A stretch of DNA of 64,000 nt from CAZHPA01 sp964533945 (GCA_964533945.1 CAZHPA010000005.1:1-64000); one strand, 5' to 3'; counted from the stretch's first letter, positions 18,572 through 27,903 are shown. The notes: generated by a model from the sequence alone, not told the origin. Translations and numbers: made by a program.

Positions 18572-19159
18572 ATGTTAAAATCAATTAAAAAAGTAGTTTC
18601 TTTGGCTGTTGCTTCTGCTGTTGTTTTCTGTGGTGCAACTAACTCATATGCATTATCTATTAATTCTGTTGAAGCAGTTTATACTCAATCTGGGGGAGAC
18701 ATAACAACAACAGAATACACTATTGAACCAGAAGCAGGGTATATAATTGTTCCTGCAAAAACAACAGTTGCAACATTTTTAAGCAAAATAACAGCAGTAG
18801 GCGGAGAAGTTGAAGTTTTTAAAGGCACAGAAAAAGTATCAGGCACAACACCTGTTGCAACTTCAATGGAAGCTAGACTTATGGTTCAACAACAAGCTGG
18901 TTTGCCTCCTGTTTTGGCTAAAACGTTAACAATAGTTGTTTTAGGCGACGTAGATATAGACGGAGACGGAGCAGGAAGAGTTAGTTCAAGCGACGCTTTA
19001 AGAGTTCTTCAACATTCAAGCAGAAATATAACATTAACAGGCGCACAAAAAAGAGCAGGAAGTATTAGTGATAAATCTAGCGGTCCCGCTTCATACGACG
19101 CTCTTATAATATTACAATATTCTTCAGGCTCGATACCTAAAATTGAACAAATGAAGTAG
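18572..19159 (+). CDS. Small secreted dockerin protein
   Basis: A 195-residue exported protein without a catalytic domain. Residues 1-27 are a signal peptide (cleavage near NSYAL). Residues about 30-125 look like a small Ig-type module ending in LTIVVLG. Residues about 126-190 form a dockerin-like pair. The first calcium loop DVDIDGDGAGRVSSSD is good and is followed by ALRVLQHSS. The second half, with SYDALIILQYSS, keeps the helix but has lost most acidic loop residues. The motif around the helices (LQxSS) differs from that in the GH101 and GH123 dockerins (LLxYLA). It is followed by the three-cohesin scaffoldin gene, probably in the same operon, and may be a partner or regulator of that scaffoldin. 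Confidence 0.75.
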   Translation: MLKSIKKVVSLAVASAVVFCGATNSYALSINSVEAVYTQSGGDITTTEYTIEPEAGYIIVPAKTTVATFLSKITAVGGEVEVFKGTEKVSGTTPVATSMEARLMVQQQAGLPPVLAKTLTIVVLGDVDIDGDGAGRVSSSDALRVLQHSSRNITLTGAQKRAGSISDKSSGPASYDALIILQYSSGSIPKIEQMK

Positions 19160-19167
19160 CAACTTCT

Positions 19168-19199
19168 TGAATATCTGAATATCTGAATATCTGAATAGA
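19168..19199 (+). repeat. 8-bp tandem repeat between two genes
   Basis: The unit TGAATATC occurs three times head to tail, followed by a fourth imperfect copy TGAATAGA. It ends within the ribosome binding site (AGAGGTG) of the scaffoldin gene. Confidence 0.9.
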
Positions 19200-19208
19200 G
19201 GTGATACA

Positions 19209-22200
19209 ATGGCGAAAGTTGTCAAAAGGGCTATTGCTTTAATCGTCGCTTTAGCTTTGGTCATGTGTAATTTAGTTGTAGCAAGTGCCGCAGATGAAAT
19301 TGCTACATACAGAGTGTCAACTTCATATGCTAGAGAAGGCGACGTGGTTGATGTTACTGTAACTTTAAACACAGCAGCAAAAATTGGTGCGGCGGATTAT
19401 GAATTAAACTATAATAAAAGTGAGCTTCAGCTTGTTGGCACCCCTGTAACATCTTTAATTGGTGGCATGCAAGATATTTTTGTTCCTGAAGAAGGCGGCA
19501 TTATAAAAATGTCAAGAGCAAATGTATCTGGTGATACAGGCCTAAAAGTTGTTTTAAGTGCGCAATTTAAAGTTCTTAGAAAACAACCTGGAGAATCAAA
19601 CTTAATCTTTACAGTTTTAGGCTGTAAAGATAATAGTTTAGAGTTAAAAAACATTGCAACAGAAGTTGAAAACGGAAAAATTACTGTTATTCCAACAGAT
19701 TCAAAAACAGTTACATATGAAGTTTCAAGCCCTTATGCAATTGTTGGAAGCAACGTTAATGTTTTAGTAACAATGAAAGCTGGAATGACAAAAGTTGGTT
19801 CTGGGGATTATGAACTTAAATTTAACCCTGAAGAACTTGAAATAGTCGGAGAACCTATATCTTCTTTAATTGGAGGCACACAAAGCATTAATGCCGACCA
19901 ACAAAACGGAAGCATTAAAATGGCAAGAGCCAACAAAGACGGCGATACAGGAGAAGCAGTTGCTTTAAATGTTACGTTTAAAGTTGTTAAAGACGTTAAT
20001 TCTGATGGAAAAGCAGGTTTAACATTTTCAGCGGTAGGGTTAAAAGATACTTTAACTTCTAACCCAAACAACATAACAGCAACTATTAACCAAGGCGAAA
20101 TTATAATAATTTCAAAAGACGAAACTAAGCAAGCTACATATAAGGTAAGCAGCCCACAAGGCAGAAAAGGCGAAAATGTTACAGTTGTTGTTTCAATGGA
20201 TACAGCAGCGCAAGTTGGTGCCGGAGATTATGAACTTACATTCTTAAAAGACGAGCTTAAATTAATAGGCAACCCAACAACAAAATTGCCGGGTGCAACA
20301 CCTTACTTAAATTACGATATAAATTCAGACCCTGAATTAGGCTTTATTAGACTTGCAAGAGCAAATCAAAACGGCGATACAGGTAAAATAGAAATTTTAG
20401 AAGCAACATTTGAAATATTAAAAGATGGACCTTCTGAATCTGAATTAACTCTTAAAGTATCAGACTTAAAAGACACATCATTACCTGTTGCAAATGATAT
20501 TATGCCTATACTTGAACAAGGGAAGGTAATTATTAAAGCAGATAAGCTTCAAATAGTTAATCCAACATTTACAAAAGTTCTTGTTCCAACAGGAAGCAAC
20601 AACGCAGCAACTGCTGAAGACTTAGGTGAACAATACTTGCCAACAAGCGGAAAAGTTACGCTTAACGGTACAAACATTAATTACACTATAGCTTGGAACG
20701 GAACAATTGATACAACAACGCCGGGAACTATAGCAACATTTAACGGTACAATAACATATACAAATGTACCTGAATGGGCACAAATTCCTGAAGATTTAAC
20801 AGTTACAAGAGAAGTTGAAGTTTCTAATAAAAAAGGTGCAAATATTGACATAACAGTTCCTCAAGATACAGTATACGGAACAGATTTCACTATTGGCGCA
20901 ACAGCAACAGGCGAAGGCTTGGATGAATACTCATTTACATATGAATATTTAGGAACTTTAACAGATGGCACACCATATGGCCCAACATCAACAAAACCAA
21001 CACAAGCAGGAACATATACAGTTACGGCAACTTTAGTTAGTGATACTCACATTGGGCAAAAAACTGTTTCATTTGAAATTGCTAAAAAACCAATTGACGT
21101 AACAATTGAAAACAAAACAAAATTAGTTGGGGCACAACTCCCTACACTTACATTCAATTTTAATGCTTCAGACTTAGCTTATGATGATACTTCAAAAGAC
21201 CTTGCAGTTACTTTATCAGTAATAGGTTATAAAGATGAAATAGGAACTTACACAATTACAGGTGCTTCAACAAGCAATAATTATGCTGTTACATTTAAAA
21301 ACGGTGTTTTAACAGTAAGCGATAAGCAAATGTACCCTATTACTTTAGTTGCAGAACCTATAAAAGGCGGAACTGCTACATCACAAAAAACTGCTTATGA
21401 AGCAGGCGAAACAGTTACAATTACAGCAACTGCAAATACAGGCTATGAATTTGACAAATGGGAAGTTGTAAAAGGTGGCGTAACTCTTGCAAGCACAGCA
21501 AGCCCAACAACAACATTTACAATGCCTGCAGCAGAAGTTGAAATAACTGCACATTTTGTAGTAGCAACAGGCAAACAAGACCAAGCTGCAACAACTGTTA
21601 CGCTTTCTAAAACAACTATGAACTACGGAGAACAAGCACCAACAGCAACTGCCGGCGGCGGTAGCGGAACAGGCGCATATGTAAACTTTGCAAGCTCTAA
21701 TACACAAGTTGCAACAATTGATGCTGCAACAGGTGTAATTACTATAGTTGGCGCAGGTACTACTAACATAACTGTCGAACGTTTAGGCGATAGCAATTAT
21801 AATCATTCTAAAATACATACGCCAATAACATTAACCGTAAACAAGCTTACAATTCCAAAACCAGCAGCATTCTCTAAAATTATTATCCCTCGTGGAAGCA
21901 ACAACGCAGCAACTGCTGAAGACTTAGGTGAACAATACTTGCCAACAAGTGGAAGCGTTACGCTTAACGGTACAACTATTAATTACACTATAGCTTGGAG
22001 CGGAACCATTGATACAACAACACCGGGAACTATAGTAACATTTAACGGTACGTTAACATATACAAATGCACCTCAATGGGCACAAGCTCCTTCGGATTTA
22101 ACAGTTACAAGAGAAGTTGAAGTTTCTGATAAAAGAGCAGCAACTGTAACTATGCCTAATGTTGCCAATATAACTTATGGAGAAACACTTGTTATTCCAG

Positions 22201-24926
22201 CCGCAACAGCAACAGGCGAAGGATTAAGCAATCCTTCATTTAAATATGAATATTCCGGAATTTTGGCAGACAGTACAGCGTATGGTCCAACAGAAACAAA
22301 ACCAACACAAGCAGGAGCATATACCGTTACAGCAATTTTAATTAGCAGCACTCATGCCGGACAAAGCGAAGCGAAACAATTTACCATTAATCCAAAATCT
22401 GTTACCCTTAATAAAGGCAGCTTAGTTGTAACAACTAAATTTTACGATGGCAACACAGCGGCACAAGTTAACGGAAGTGTACAAATTATTGGATTGTTAT
22501 CAGGAGACGCTGTTTCTGTAACAGGTGGAAACATTATGTTCCCAGATAAAAATGCAGGAATAGAAAAACAAATGGTTGCTTCTGGCTTCTCATTAACAGG
22601 AGCAGGCAGCAAAAACTATGTTTTATCTTCACAACAAATTGCAGGCTTAACAGGCACTATTAACAAAAAACCAATTACAGTAACAATTGACAACAAAACA
22701 AAATTACTTGGAGCAGCACTTCCAGCTTTAACGTTCACATTTGATAGCAAAGATTTAGTTTCTGGCGAAACTGCTGCAGACCTTGCAATTACTTTAAAAT
22801 TGGAAGATAAATACGAAGACAAAAATGGAACTTATGCAATTACAGGTACTTCTGCAAGCAATAACTATGCTGTTGAATTTAAAGACGGTGTTTTAACAGT
22901 AAGCGATAAGTTAATATACCCTGTTACTTTAACTGCAGAACCAACACAAGGCGGAACTGTTGCAACATATAAAACTGCTTATGAAGTAGGAGAAACCGTT
23001 ACAATTACAGCAACTGCAAATACAGGTTATGTATTTGATAAATGGGAAGTTGTAAAAGGTGGAGTAACTGTTGCAAGCACAACAAGCGCAATAACAACAT
23101 TTACAATGCCTGCAGCAGAAGTTGCAATTAAAGCAATATTTAAACAAACAACAATACAAAAATATACTGTTACTCTTTCATCAACAGAAGGTGGTACTGC
23201 TTCTGGCGGTGGCGAATATGAAGTTGGAGGACAAGTTACAATTTCAGCAACTCCAAATTCGGGCTACTACTTCACAGGCTGGACAGTAATTTCGGGCAAT
23301 GTAACACTTAACAATGCAAACAACATAGCAACGTTTACAATGCCTGCTCAAAATGTTGCAATTAGAGCAAACTTTGCCAAATCTCCAACTACTCAATATG
23401 AAGTTAAATTGACTACAAGCGGTAGCGGAACAGTTACAGGTGCTGGCAAATATACTGCAGGCCAAACTGTTAATATTGCGGCAACTCCATCATCTGGCTT
23501 CTATTTTGTTGATTGGGTAGTTACAGAAGGTAACGTTTCACTTGTAAACAGATTAAGTACAAGAACATCATTTGTAATGCCCGCCGGAAACGTTACAATA
23601 AGAGCAAACTTTAGACTTCAAGAAACTAGCAGTGGCGGAGGAAGCAGCAGTGGAAGCAGTGATACATATGTAACACCTCCATACACACCGTCACCTGGCG
23701 ACACTAAACATGCTCAACGTACTAAGTCAACTCACAACAAAAATGGCTTAATAGAAGAAATTGATGTTGAGGGAACTTTAGGAGCAGGAAATATTGCTTC
23801 GGGTAAAGTTGAACATAGTTCTGTAGTTAGAGTTCTTGAAGATGTTAAAAAATATTTAAAACCGGGTGAATATACTGAGCTTGATATTTATATGATACCG
23901 GTTGGAAATGCTAAAGGGTACTCAGTTGAAATACTACGTCCTGATTTCCAAGACATTATTAAAGCTAAATTACCGGTTAAAATTAAAACAGAGCTAGGTT
24001 ATATTTTATTCGATGTAAACGCTTTAAAACACATACTTAACGCATCAACTAAGGGAAATATTTTAATTACAATTGCGCAATCTTCCGAATTATCACTTAC
24101 ATCAAAATCAAGAGAAACAATAGGCGACAAACCAGTTCTTGACTTTATAGTTAAATCGGGAGAAAACGTTGTTACAAATCTTAACAATAAGGGTAAAGCT
24201 GAAATTGGTTTACGCTATAAAGCAAGAAAAGGCGAAGAATTATCTGCTATTATAACTAACTACGTAAATCCAAAAGGCGAGCTTGAAGTTGTTAAAAACG
24301 GAAAATATGTTTCTCAAACAGAACATGCTGTTCTTAAAACAGAAACACTTATTCCAAGATATGCTGCAAGCTACAACCCTGTTGTGTTTAGTGATGTTTC
24401 TAAAGATTCTGTATACTATGATGCTGTTTTATTTGCAGCAGCAAGAAGTATAACTTCAGGAACTTCAAAAGACACATTCAGCCCAGCACAAACATTAACA
24501 AGAGCGCAATTTACAGTGCTTCTTATGAACGCTTACGAAATAGCGCCTGATGCTGAACCTAAAAACAACTTTGATGATGCCGGAGATGATTACTATACTC
24601 CATATCTCTCAGCTGCTAAACGTTTAGGCATTTCGGCAGGCGTTGGTAACAACATGTTTGCACCTAACAAAGAATTAACTAACCAAGAAATGTATACATT
24701 GTTATACAACGCACTAAAAGTAATTAAAAAACTTCCTGAAACAAAAGCTACAAGAACTATTGACTCGTTTGGTGATTCGGACGAAATTGCAGATTGGGCA
24801 AAAACTGCAATGAAAACTCTTGTGGAATCAAAAGTTATTGGTCTTGGAACTGATAAACTATATCCAACAAGCGAAGCAACAAGAGCTAAAATGGTTCAAA
24901 CTTTATATACATTGCTTAATCTATAA
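19209..24926 (+). CDS. Cell-surface scaffoldin: three cohesins, Ig/MBG/InlB-type repeats and SLH anchor
   Basis: A 1905-residue exported protein that probably displays dockerin-bearing proteins on the cell wall. The signal peptide ends near residue 28 (VVASA). Three successive cohesins occupy about residues 34-165, 165-305 and 305-450, each with VSxxYARxGD-type openings, YEL-xF/YN strands and a MARAN/LARAN motif followed by GDTG. Residues about 450-1310 hold a duplicated block of Ig-like, MBG/YDG-like and divergent InlB B-repeat domains. Two more InlB-type units reach about residue 1470. A Ser/Gly-rich linker and a pre-SLH domain shared with the next gene follow. Three SLH domains occupy about 1720-1905 and would bind pyruvylated secondary wall polymer. 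GAGGTG precedes the ATG. No dockerin or catalytic domain is seen. Confidence 0.92.
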   Translation: MAKVVKRAIALIVALALVMCNLVVASAADEIATYRVSTSYAREGDVVDVTVTLNTAAKIGAADYELNYNKSELQLVGTPVTSLIGGMQDIFVPEEGGIIKMSRANVSGDTGLKVVLSAQFKVLRKQPGESNLIFTVLGCKDNSLELKNIATEVENGKITVIPTDSKTVTYEVSSPYAIVGSNVNVLVTMKAGMTKVGSGDYELKFNPEELEIVGEPISSLIGGTQSINADQQNGSIKMARANKDGDTGEAVALNVTFKVVKDVNSDGKAGLTFSAVGLKDTLTSNPNNITATINQGEIIIISKDETKQATYKVSSPQGRKGENVTVVVSMDTAAQVGAGDYELTFLKDELKLIGNPTTKLPGATPYLNYDINSDPELGFIRLARANQNGDTGKIEILEATFEILKDGPSESELTLKVSDLKDTSLPVANDIMPILEQGKVIIKADKLQIVNPTFTKVLVPTGSNNAATAEDLGEQYLPTSGKVTLNGTNINYTIAWNGTIDTTTPGTIATFNGTITYTNVPEWAQIPEDLTVTREVEVSNKKGANIDITVPQDTVYGTDFTIGATATGEGLDEYSFTYEYLGTLTDGTPYGPTSTKPTQAGTYTVTATLVSDTHIGQKTVSFEIAKKPIDVTIENKTKLVGAQLPTLTFNFNASDLAYDDTSKDLAVTLSVIGYKDEIGTYTITGASTSNNYAVTFKNGVLTVSDKQMYPITLVAEPIKGGTATSQKTAYEAGETVTITATANTGYEFDKWEVVKGGVTLASTASPTTTFTMPAAEVEITAHFVVATGKQDQAATTVTLSKTTMNYGEQAPTATAGGGSGTGAYVNFASSNTQVATIDAATGVITIVGAGTTNITVERLGDSNYNHSKIHTPITLTVNKLTIPKPAAFSKIIIPRGSNNAATAEDLGEQYLPTSGSVTLNGTTINYTIAWSGTIDTTTPGTIVTFNGTLTYTNAPQWAQAPSDLTVTREVEVSDKRAATVTMPNVANITYGETLVIPAATATGEGLSNPSFKYEYSGILADSTAYGPTETKPTQAGAYTVTAILISSTHAGQSEAKQFTINPKSVTLNKGSLVVTTKFYDGNTAAQVNGSVQIIGLLSGDAVSVTGGNIMFPDKNAGIEKQMVASGFSLTGAGSKNYVLSSQQIAGLTGTINKKPITVTIDNKTKLLGAALPALTFTFDSKDLVSGETAADLAITLKLEDKYEDKNGTYAITGTSASNNYAVEFKDGVLTVSDKLIYPVTLTAEPTQGGTVATYKTAYEVGETVTITATANTGYVFDKWEVVKGGVTVASTTSAITTFTMPAAEVAIKAIFKQTTIQKYTVTLSSTEGGTASGGGEYEVGGQVTISATPNSGYYFTGWTVISGNVTLNNANNIATFTMPAQNVAIRANFAKSPTTQYEVKLTTSGSGTVTGAGKYTAGQTVNIAATPSSGFYFVDWVVTEGNVSLVNRLSTRTSFVMPAGNVTIRANFRLQETSSGGGSSSGSSDTYVTPPYTPSPGDTKHAQRTKSTHNKNGLIEEIDVEGTLGAGNIASGKVEHSSVVRVLEDVKKYLKPGEYTELDIYMIPVGNAKGYSVEILRPDFQDIIKAKLPVKIKTELGYILFDVNALKHILNASTKGNILITIAQSSELSLTSKSRETIGDKPVLDFIVKSGENVVTNLNNKGKAEIGLRYKARKGEELSAIITNYVNPKGELEVVKNGKYVSQTEHAVLKTETLIPRYAASYNPVVFSDVSKDSVYYDAVLFAAARSITSGTSKDTFSPAQTLTRAQFTVLLMNAYEIAPDAEPKNNFDDAGDDYYTPYLSAAKRLGISAGVGNNMFAPNKELTNQEMYTLLYNALKVIKKLPETKATRTIDSFGDSDEIADWAKTAMKTLVESKVIGLGTDKLYPTSEATRAKMVQTLYTLLNL
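20560..23140 (+). repeat. Internal duplication in the scaffoldin gene
   Basis: A block at about 20560-21560 recurs at about 21870-23140. The segments starting AGGAAGCAACAACGCAGC (about 20591) and GGAAGCAACAACGCAGCAAC (about 21894) are nearly identical for about 200 bp. The InlB-type segments near 21340-21560 and 22915-23135 also match closely. The second copy carries an extra inserted domain (about 22390-22660). Confidence 0.85.
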
Positions 24927-25018
24927 AGATTAAAGTGAACGCAAGAAATTTAAAATAGCTTTAATCTTAAAGTATTTGATTTTAAATTATGCTATAGATT
25001 AAGTGATAATGCTTGCAA

Positions 25019-25058
25019 AAACAGGCTTCTTGTTCGCTGCAAGAAGTCTGTTTAATTT
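25019..25058 (+). terminator. Rho-independent terminator after the scaffoldin
   Basis: Fourteen-base arms (25019-25032 and 25040-25053, one mismatch) with a 7-nt loop, followed by AATTTTT. It separates the two scaffoldin genes. Confidence 0.85.
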
Positions 25059-25151
25059 TTAACTTAATGCAAATACTATAGAATGGTAACTAATAAACAT
25101 AAGTTTGGCAAACAAACCGTTTGCTTCAGTTTTGAAAGGCTGGTGTACATC

Positions 25152-26834
25152 TTGAAAAAAATACCTTTAATAATATCAATTATTATGATTTTTTCCGTTA
25201 TAAATATAACAACCGCTTTTGCCGCCGGAGCTACATTTACCGTTAATGCAGACTACAATAAAAATACATCAGTAGCAACCGTAACGGTTTCAATGACGGC
25301 AAATTCCAACATTGCTGCTGCAACTTTTGCTTTAACATACGACACCCAAGTTTTAACACTTAATTCCAATTCTGCAAAAGTAGGTGACGCTTTAAAAGGC
25401 GGCTTTTCAGATGTTAACGAAAAAGCAGCTTCTAATGAAATACGTGTTGCTTGTATTAATGTAAGCGGCTTTAATACAGCTGGAACCGTACTAACTGCAA
25501 GCTTTAAAGTTAAATCGGGAACAGATAAAATACCTCTTGAATTTAAAGTTTTAGAATCTAAAACATTAGATGCTAAAAACGTATCAACAACCGCTTCATA
25601 TGGAAACTCTGTTGTTCAAAAAACTACAACACCTACAACAACAACTACTACAACAAATCCAGCTCAAACTGCTACAGAAACTATTGACTTAACTTCAAAA
25701 AGCGCAACTGAGGCTGAAAAAATTGTTCAAACATCAATGGAAAAATTGTTAAATGCTGCAAAAGCTGCTGAAAAAGCAGGGCACCGTGCAGTTGTTGAAC
25801 TTAAAATTGCAGGTACTCCAGACCAAACAACAGCTTCTATTGATATTCCAAGAAAGTCTTTTGCAGATATGGCTAGTTTAACTAAGACAAACTTAAAATT
25901 AACTACAAATGTTGCAACAGTTTCTTTTGACTCTAAAGCTATTAAAGCTATTGCCGCTTCAAAAGACAATGGTAACATCTCTGTTAAAATAGCAAAAGAA
26001 GCAACACCAACACTTAGCGACGAAAACAAAACAATAATTGGAAGCAATTCTGCATATACATTAACTGTTAAAGCAGGGGCATTAACAATTTCAGATTTTG
26101 GCAACGGAAAAGCAGAAATCGGCATACCATATACACTTAAACAAGGCGAAGACCAAAATGCAGTGGTTGCATATTACATTAAAGATGCAAACAGCATAAA
26201 TGCAGCAAGAGGTAAATTTAATGCAAAATCAAGCACATATGAATATACTGTAACAGCTCCTTCAAAAGTTGCATTAGGTTACAACAAAGTAGCATTTAGT
26301 GATGTTGCAACAACAGATTGGTTCTATAAGCCTGTAACATTTATTGCTTCACGTAAAATAACATCAGGCACAGGCGATAACAAATATAGTCCTGCTAAAG
26401 TTTTAACTCGTGCCGAATTTATTGTTTTAATGATGAATGCATACGAAATTAAAATAGACGAAAATCCAACAGACAATTTCTCTGATGCCGGAAATACGTA
26501 TTATACAAACTACTTAGCAACTGCTAAACGTACAGGCATTTCGGCAGGCGTTGGCAACAATATGTTTGCACCTAACAAAGAGCTTTCACGTCAAGAAATG
26601 TATACATTGTTATACAATACGTTAAAAGTTCTTGATGAATTGCCAAAAGCAGGAACAGGAAAAGAACTTGAAAAGTTTACAGATTCTACAGAAATTGACA
26701 GTTGGGCAACAGAAGCAATTAAAGTTTTAACTGCTGCCGATGTTGTTGGAGAAGGAACAGACAAAATAGCTCCTAAAAATCCTTCAACAAGGGCAGAAAT
26801 GGCATTGGCGCTATTTAACCTCTTATCAAGATAA
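25152..26834 (+). CDS. Cell-surface anchoring scaffoldin: one cohesin and three SLH domains
   Basis: A 560-residue exported protein with the layout of cellulosome anchoring proteins (cohesin plus SLH). The TTG at 25152 is chosen because the protein then begins with a classical signal peptide (MKKIPLIISIIMIF, cleavage near FAAGA) and has a weak purine-rich site upstream; the ATG at 25083 would add 23 polar residues before it and has no ribosome binding site. Residues about 28-150 are a cohesin (VATVTVSM, AAATFALTYDTQVL, TAGTVLTASFKVKSG). A Thr-rich linker spans about 156-180. A pre-SLH beta-domain homologous to that of the larger scaffoldin spans about 185-375, and three SLH domains about 378-560. 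The upstream terminator implies its own promoter, which I could not identify. Confidence 0.9.
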   Translation: MKKIPLIISIIMIFSVINITTAFAAGATFTVNADYNKNTSVATVTVSMTANSNIAAATFALTYDTQVLTLNSNSAKVGDALKGGFSDVNEKAASNEIRVACINVSGFNTAGTVLTASFKVKSGTDKIPLEFKVLESKTLDAKNVSTTASYGNSVVQKTTTPTTTTTTTNPAQTATETIDLTSKSATEAEKIVQTSMEKLLNAAKAAEKAGHRAVVELKIAGTPDQTTASIDIPRKSFADMASLTKTNLKLTTNVATVSFDSKAIKAIAASKDNGNISVKIAKEATPTLSDENKTIIGSNSAYTLTVKAGALTISDFGNGKAEIGIPYTLKQGEDQNAVVAYYIKDANSINAARGKFNAKSSTYEYTVTAPSKVALGYNKVAFSDVATTDWFYKPVTFIASRKITSGTGDNKYSPAKVLTRAEFIVLMMNAYEIKIDENPTDNFSDAGNTYYTNYLATAKRTGISAGVGNNMFAPNKELSRQEMYTLLYNTLKVLDELPKAGTGKELEKFTDSTEIDSWATEAIKVLTAADVVGEGTDKIAPKNPSTRAEMALALFNLLSR

Positions 26835-26842
26835 TTTTAATT

Positions 26843-26877
26843 CCCCCAATATCTTTTAACATATTTGATGTTGGGGG
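26843..26877 (+). terminator. Possible terminator after the anchoring scaffoldin
   Basis: CCCCCAATATC pairs with GATGTTGGGGG (one mismatch), but the tail is A-rich rather than T-rich, so function is uncertain. Confidence 0.45.
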
Positions 26878-26889
26878 TAAAAATAAAAC

Positions 26890-26918
26890 TTGACAATACA
26901 TTCTATTTGTATTAAACT
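26890..26918 (+). promoter_or_regulatory. Promoter of the XRE regulator gene
   Basis: TTGACA at 26890-26895, 17-bp spacer, TAAACT at 26913-26918, giving a leader of roughly 110 nt. Confidence 0.6.
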
Positions 26919-26995
26919 CTATTTGTTATGAATTTTTTGTAGTATTTTAGATAAAAACGTAAAAATATGAAGAAAACAGAAAAATAAAAATTACG

Positions 26996-27037
26996 AAAGG
27001 AAAAGCTACAATAACTTTAAGTAGCAAACTAACTATT
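26996..27037 (+). promoter_or_regulatory. Distant ribosome binding site with bridging hairpin (copy 1)
   Basis: AAAGGA (26996-27001) is the only plausible ribosome binding site but ends 36 nt before the ATG. Between them GCTAC (27005-27009) pairs with GTAGC (27021-27025). The same layout and the same 36-nt distance occur before topB. Confidence 0.6.
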
Positions 27038-27484
27038 ATGGATAAAATTACTTTGAAAAAAACTATTGGAGAAAATATTCGCAAGCATAGAATTGCAAAA
27101 GATATGTCTATTGACGAACTTTCTGAACTTTTAGGATTATCTCCGGGATTTATAGGTCTTATTGAAAGAGGGCAACGTGGAGCAACAGCATACACATTGC
27201 ATAAATTATCTCAAATTTTTCAAATTAAAGTTGATGAGTTGTTTTGTGAAACTTCTGAAACATCAATTGCGCTTTGCGAATCTGCAGTAGACCATACTAA
27301 AGTTAAGCGTGAAAAAGTTTCAACTTTGTTATATGATTTAAGGTCTAAAGAGTTAGATTTTGTAATTGAATTTATTAAAGGCTTAAAAAATATGCTTGGC
27401 AAAAACAATCAATTGGAAGACGATGACGAAAATTATTCATATGATACAGATAACGCTATGGAAGCTTTTGATGAAGAAGAATAA
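27038..27484 (+). CDS. XRE-family transcriptional regulator
   Basis: A 148-residue DNA-binding protein. Residues about 8-62 form a classical HTH_3 domain (IGENIRKHRIAKDMSIDELS, LGLSPGFIGLIERGQRG, LHKLSQIFQIKVDELF). Residues 75-118 are helical, and the C-terminus is strongly acidic (DDDENYSYD, AFDEEE). It resembles SinR-like or phage-type repressors, but the target is unknown. No normally spaced ribosome binding site precedes the ATG; see the leader element. It lies between the scaffoldin genes and a tRNA cluster and is not clearly linked to either. Confidence 0.85.
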   Translation: MDKITLKKTIGENIRKHRIAKDMSIDELSELLGLSPGFIGLIERGQRGATAYTLHKLSQIFQIKVDELFCETSETSIALCESAVDHTKVKREKVSTLLYDLRSKELDFVIEFIKGLKNMLGKNNQLEDDDENYSYDTDNAMEAFDEEE

Positions 27485-27552
27485 TATTAAACCGGCGTTC
27501 TAATTATATGCTATATGCTATATTCATTTTAAAAATTTTTTTAAATTAGCTA

Positions 27553-27581
27553 TTGACAATATGTTAATGCTGTAGTATAAT
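27553..27581 (+). promoter_or_regulatory. Consensus SigA promoter of the tRNA cluster
   Basis: TTGACA (27553-27558), a 17-bp spacer and TATAAT (27576-27581), matching consensus at both hexamers. Confidence 0.93.
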
Positions 27582-27626
27582 GCTTTTTGTGTTCAAGAAT
27601 TAGCATTGTGCATATGAGAATGCAAT

Positions 27627-27709
27627 GCAGTTGTGGCGGAATTGGCATACGCGCTAGACTAAGGATCTAGTGGTCCTAGACCTTGGGGGTTCGAGTCCCC
27701 CCAACTGCA
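27627..27709 (+). tRNA. tRNA-Leu (AAG)
   Basis: The acceptor stem GCAGTTG pairs with CAACTGC. The anticodon loop CTAAGGA gives AAG and sits between CTAGA and TCTAG. A long variable arm (GGTCCTAGACC) fits tRNA-Leu, and the T loop is TTCGAGT. CCA is not encoded. Confidence 0.95.
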
Positions 27710-27721
27710 CGAATATAGTAT

Positions 27722-27793
27722 GCACAAGTGGCTCAGTGGTAGAGCATCGCCTTGCCAAGGCGAGGGTCGCGGGTTCGAATCCCGTCTTGTGCT
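27722..27793 (+). tRNA. tRNA-Gly (GCC)
   Basis: The acceptor stem GCACAAG pairs with CTTGTGC, the anticodon loop is TTGCCAA and the T loop is TTCGAAT. CCA is not encoded. Confidence 0.95.
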
Positions 27794-27831
27794 GATTCTA
27801 AATTATTTTTTTAATATTTAGCTTTCAATTT

Positions 27832-27903
27832 TGGGCTGTCGCCAAGCGGTAAGGCACAGGACTTTGACTCCTGCAGTCGAAGGTTCGAATCCTTCCAGCC
27901 CAG
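27832..27903 (+). tRNA. tRNA-Gln (TTG)
   Basis: The acceptor stem TGGGCTG pairs with CAGCCCA, the anticodon loop is CTTTGAC and the T loop is TTCGAAT. CCA is not encoded. Confidence 0.95.

Noticed and set aside
21381..21707. 108-residue minus-strand frame very rich in Cys
   Set aside because: It is antisense to the scaffoldin repeats; Cys arises from the reverse complement of Ala/Thr codons. Similar Cys-rich frames at 22929-23159 have the same cause.
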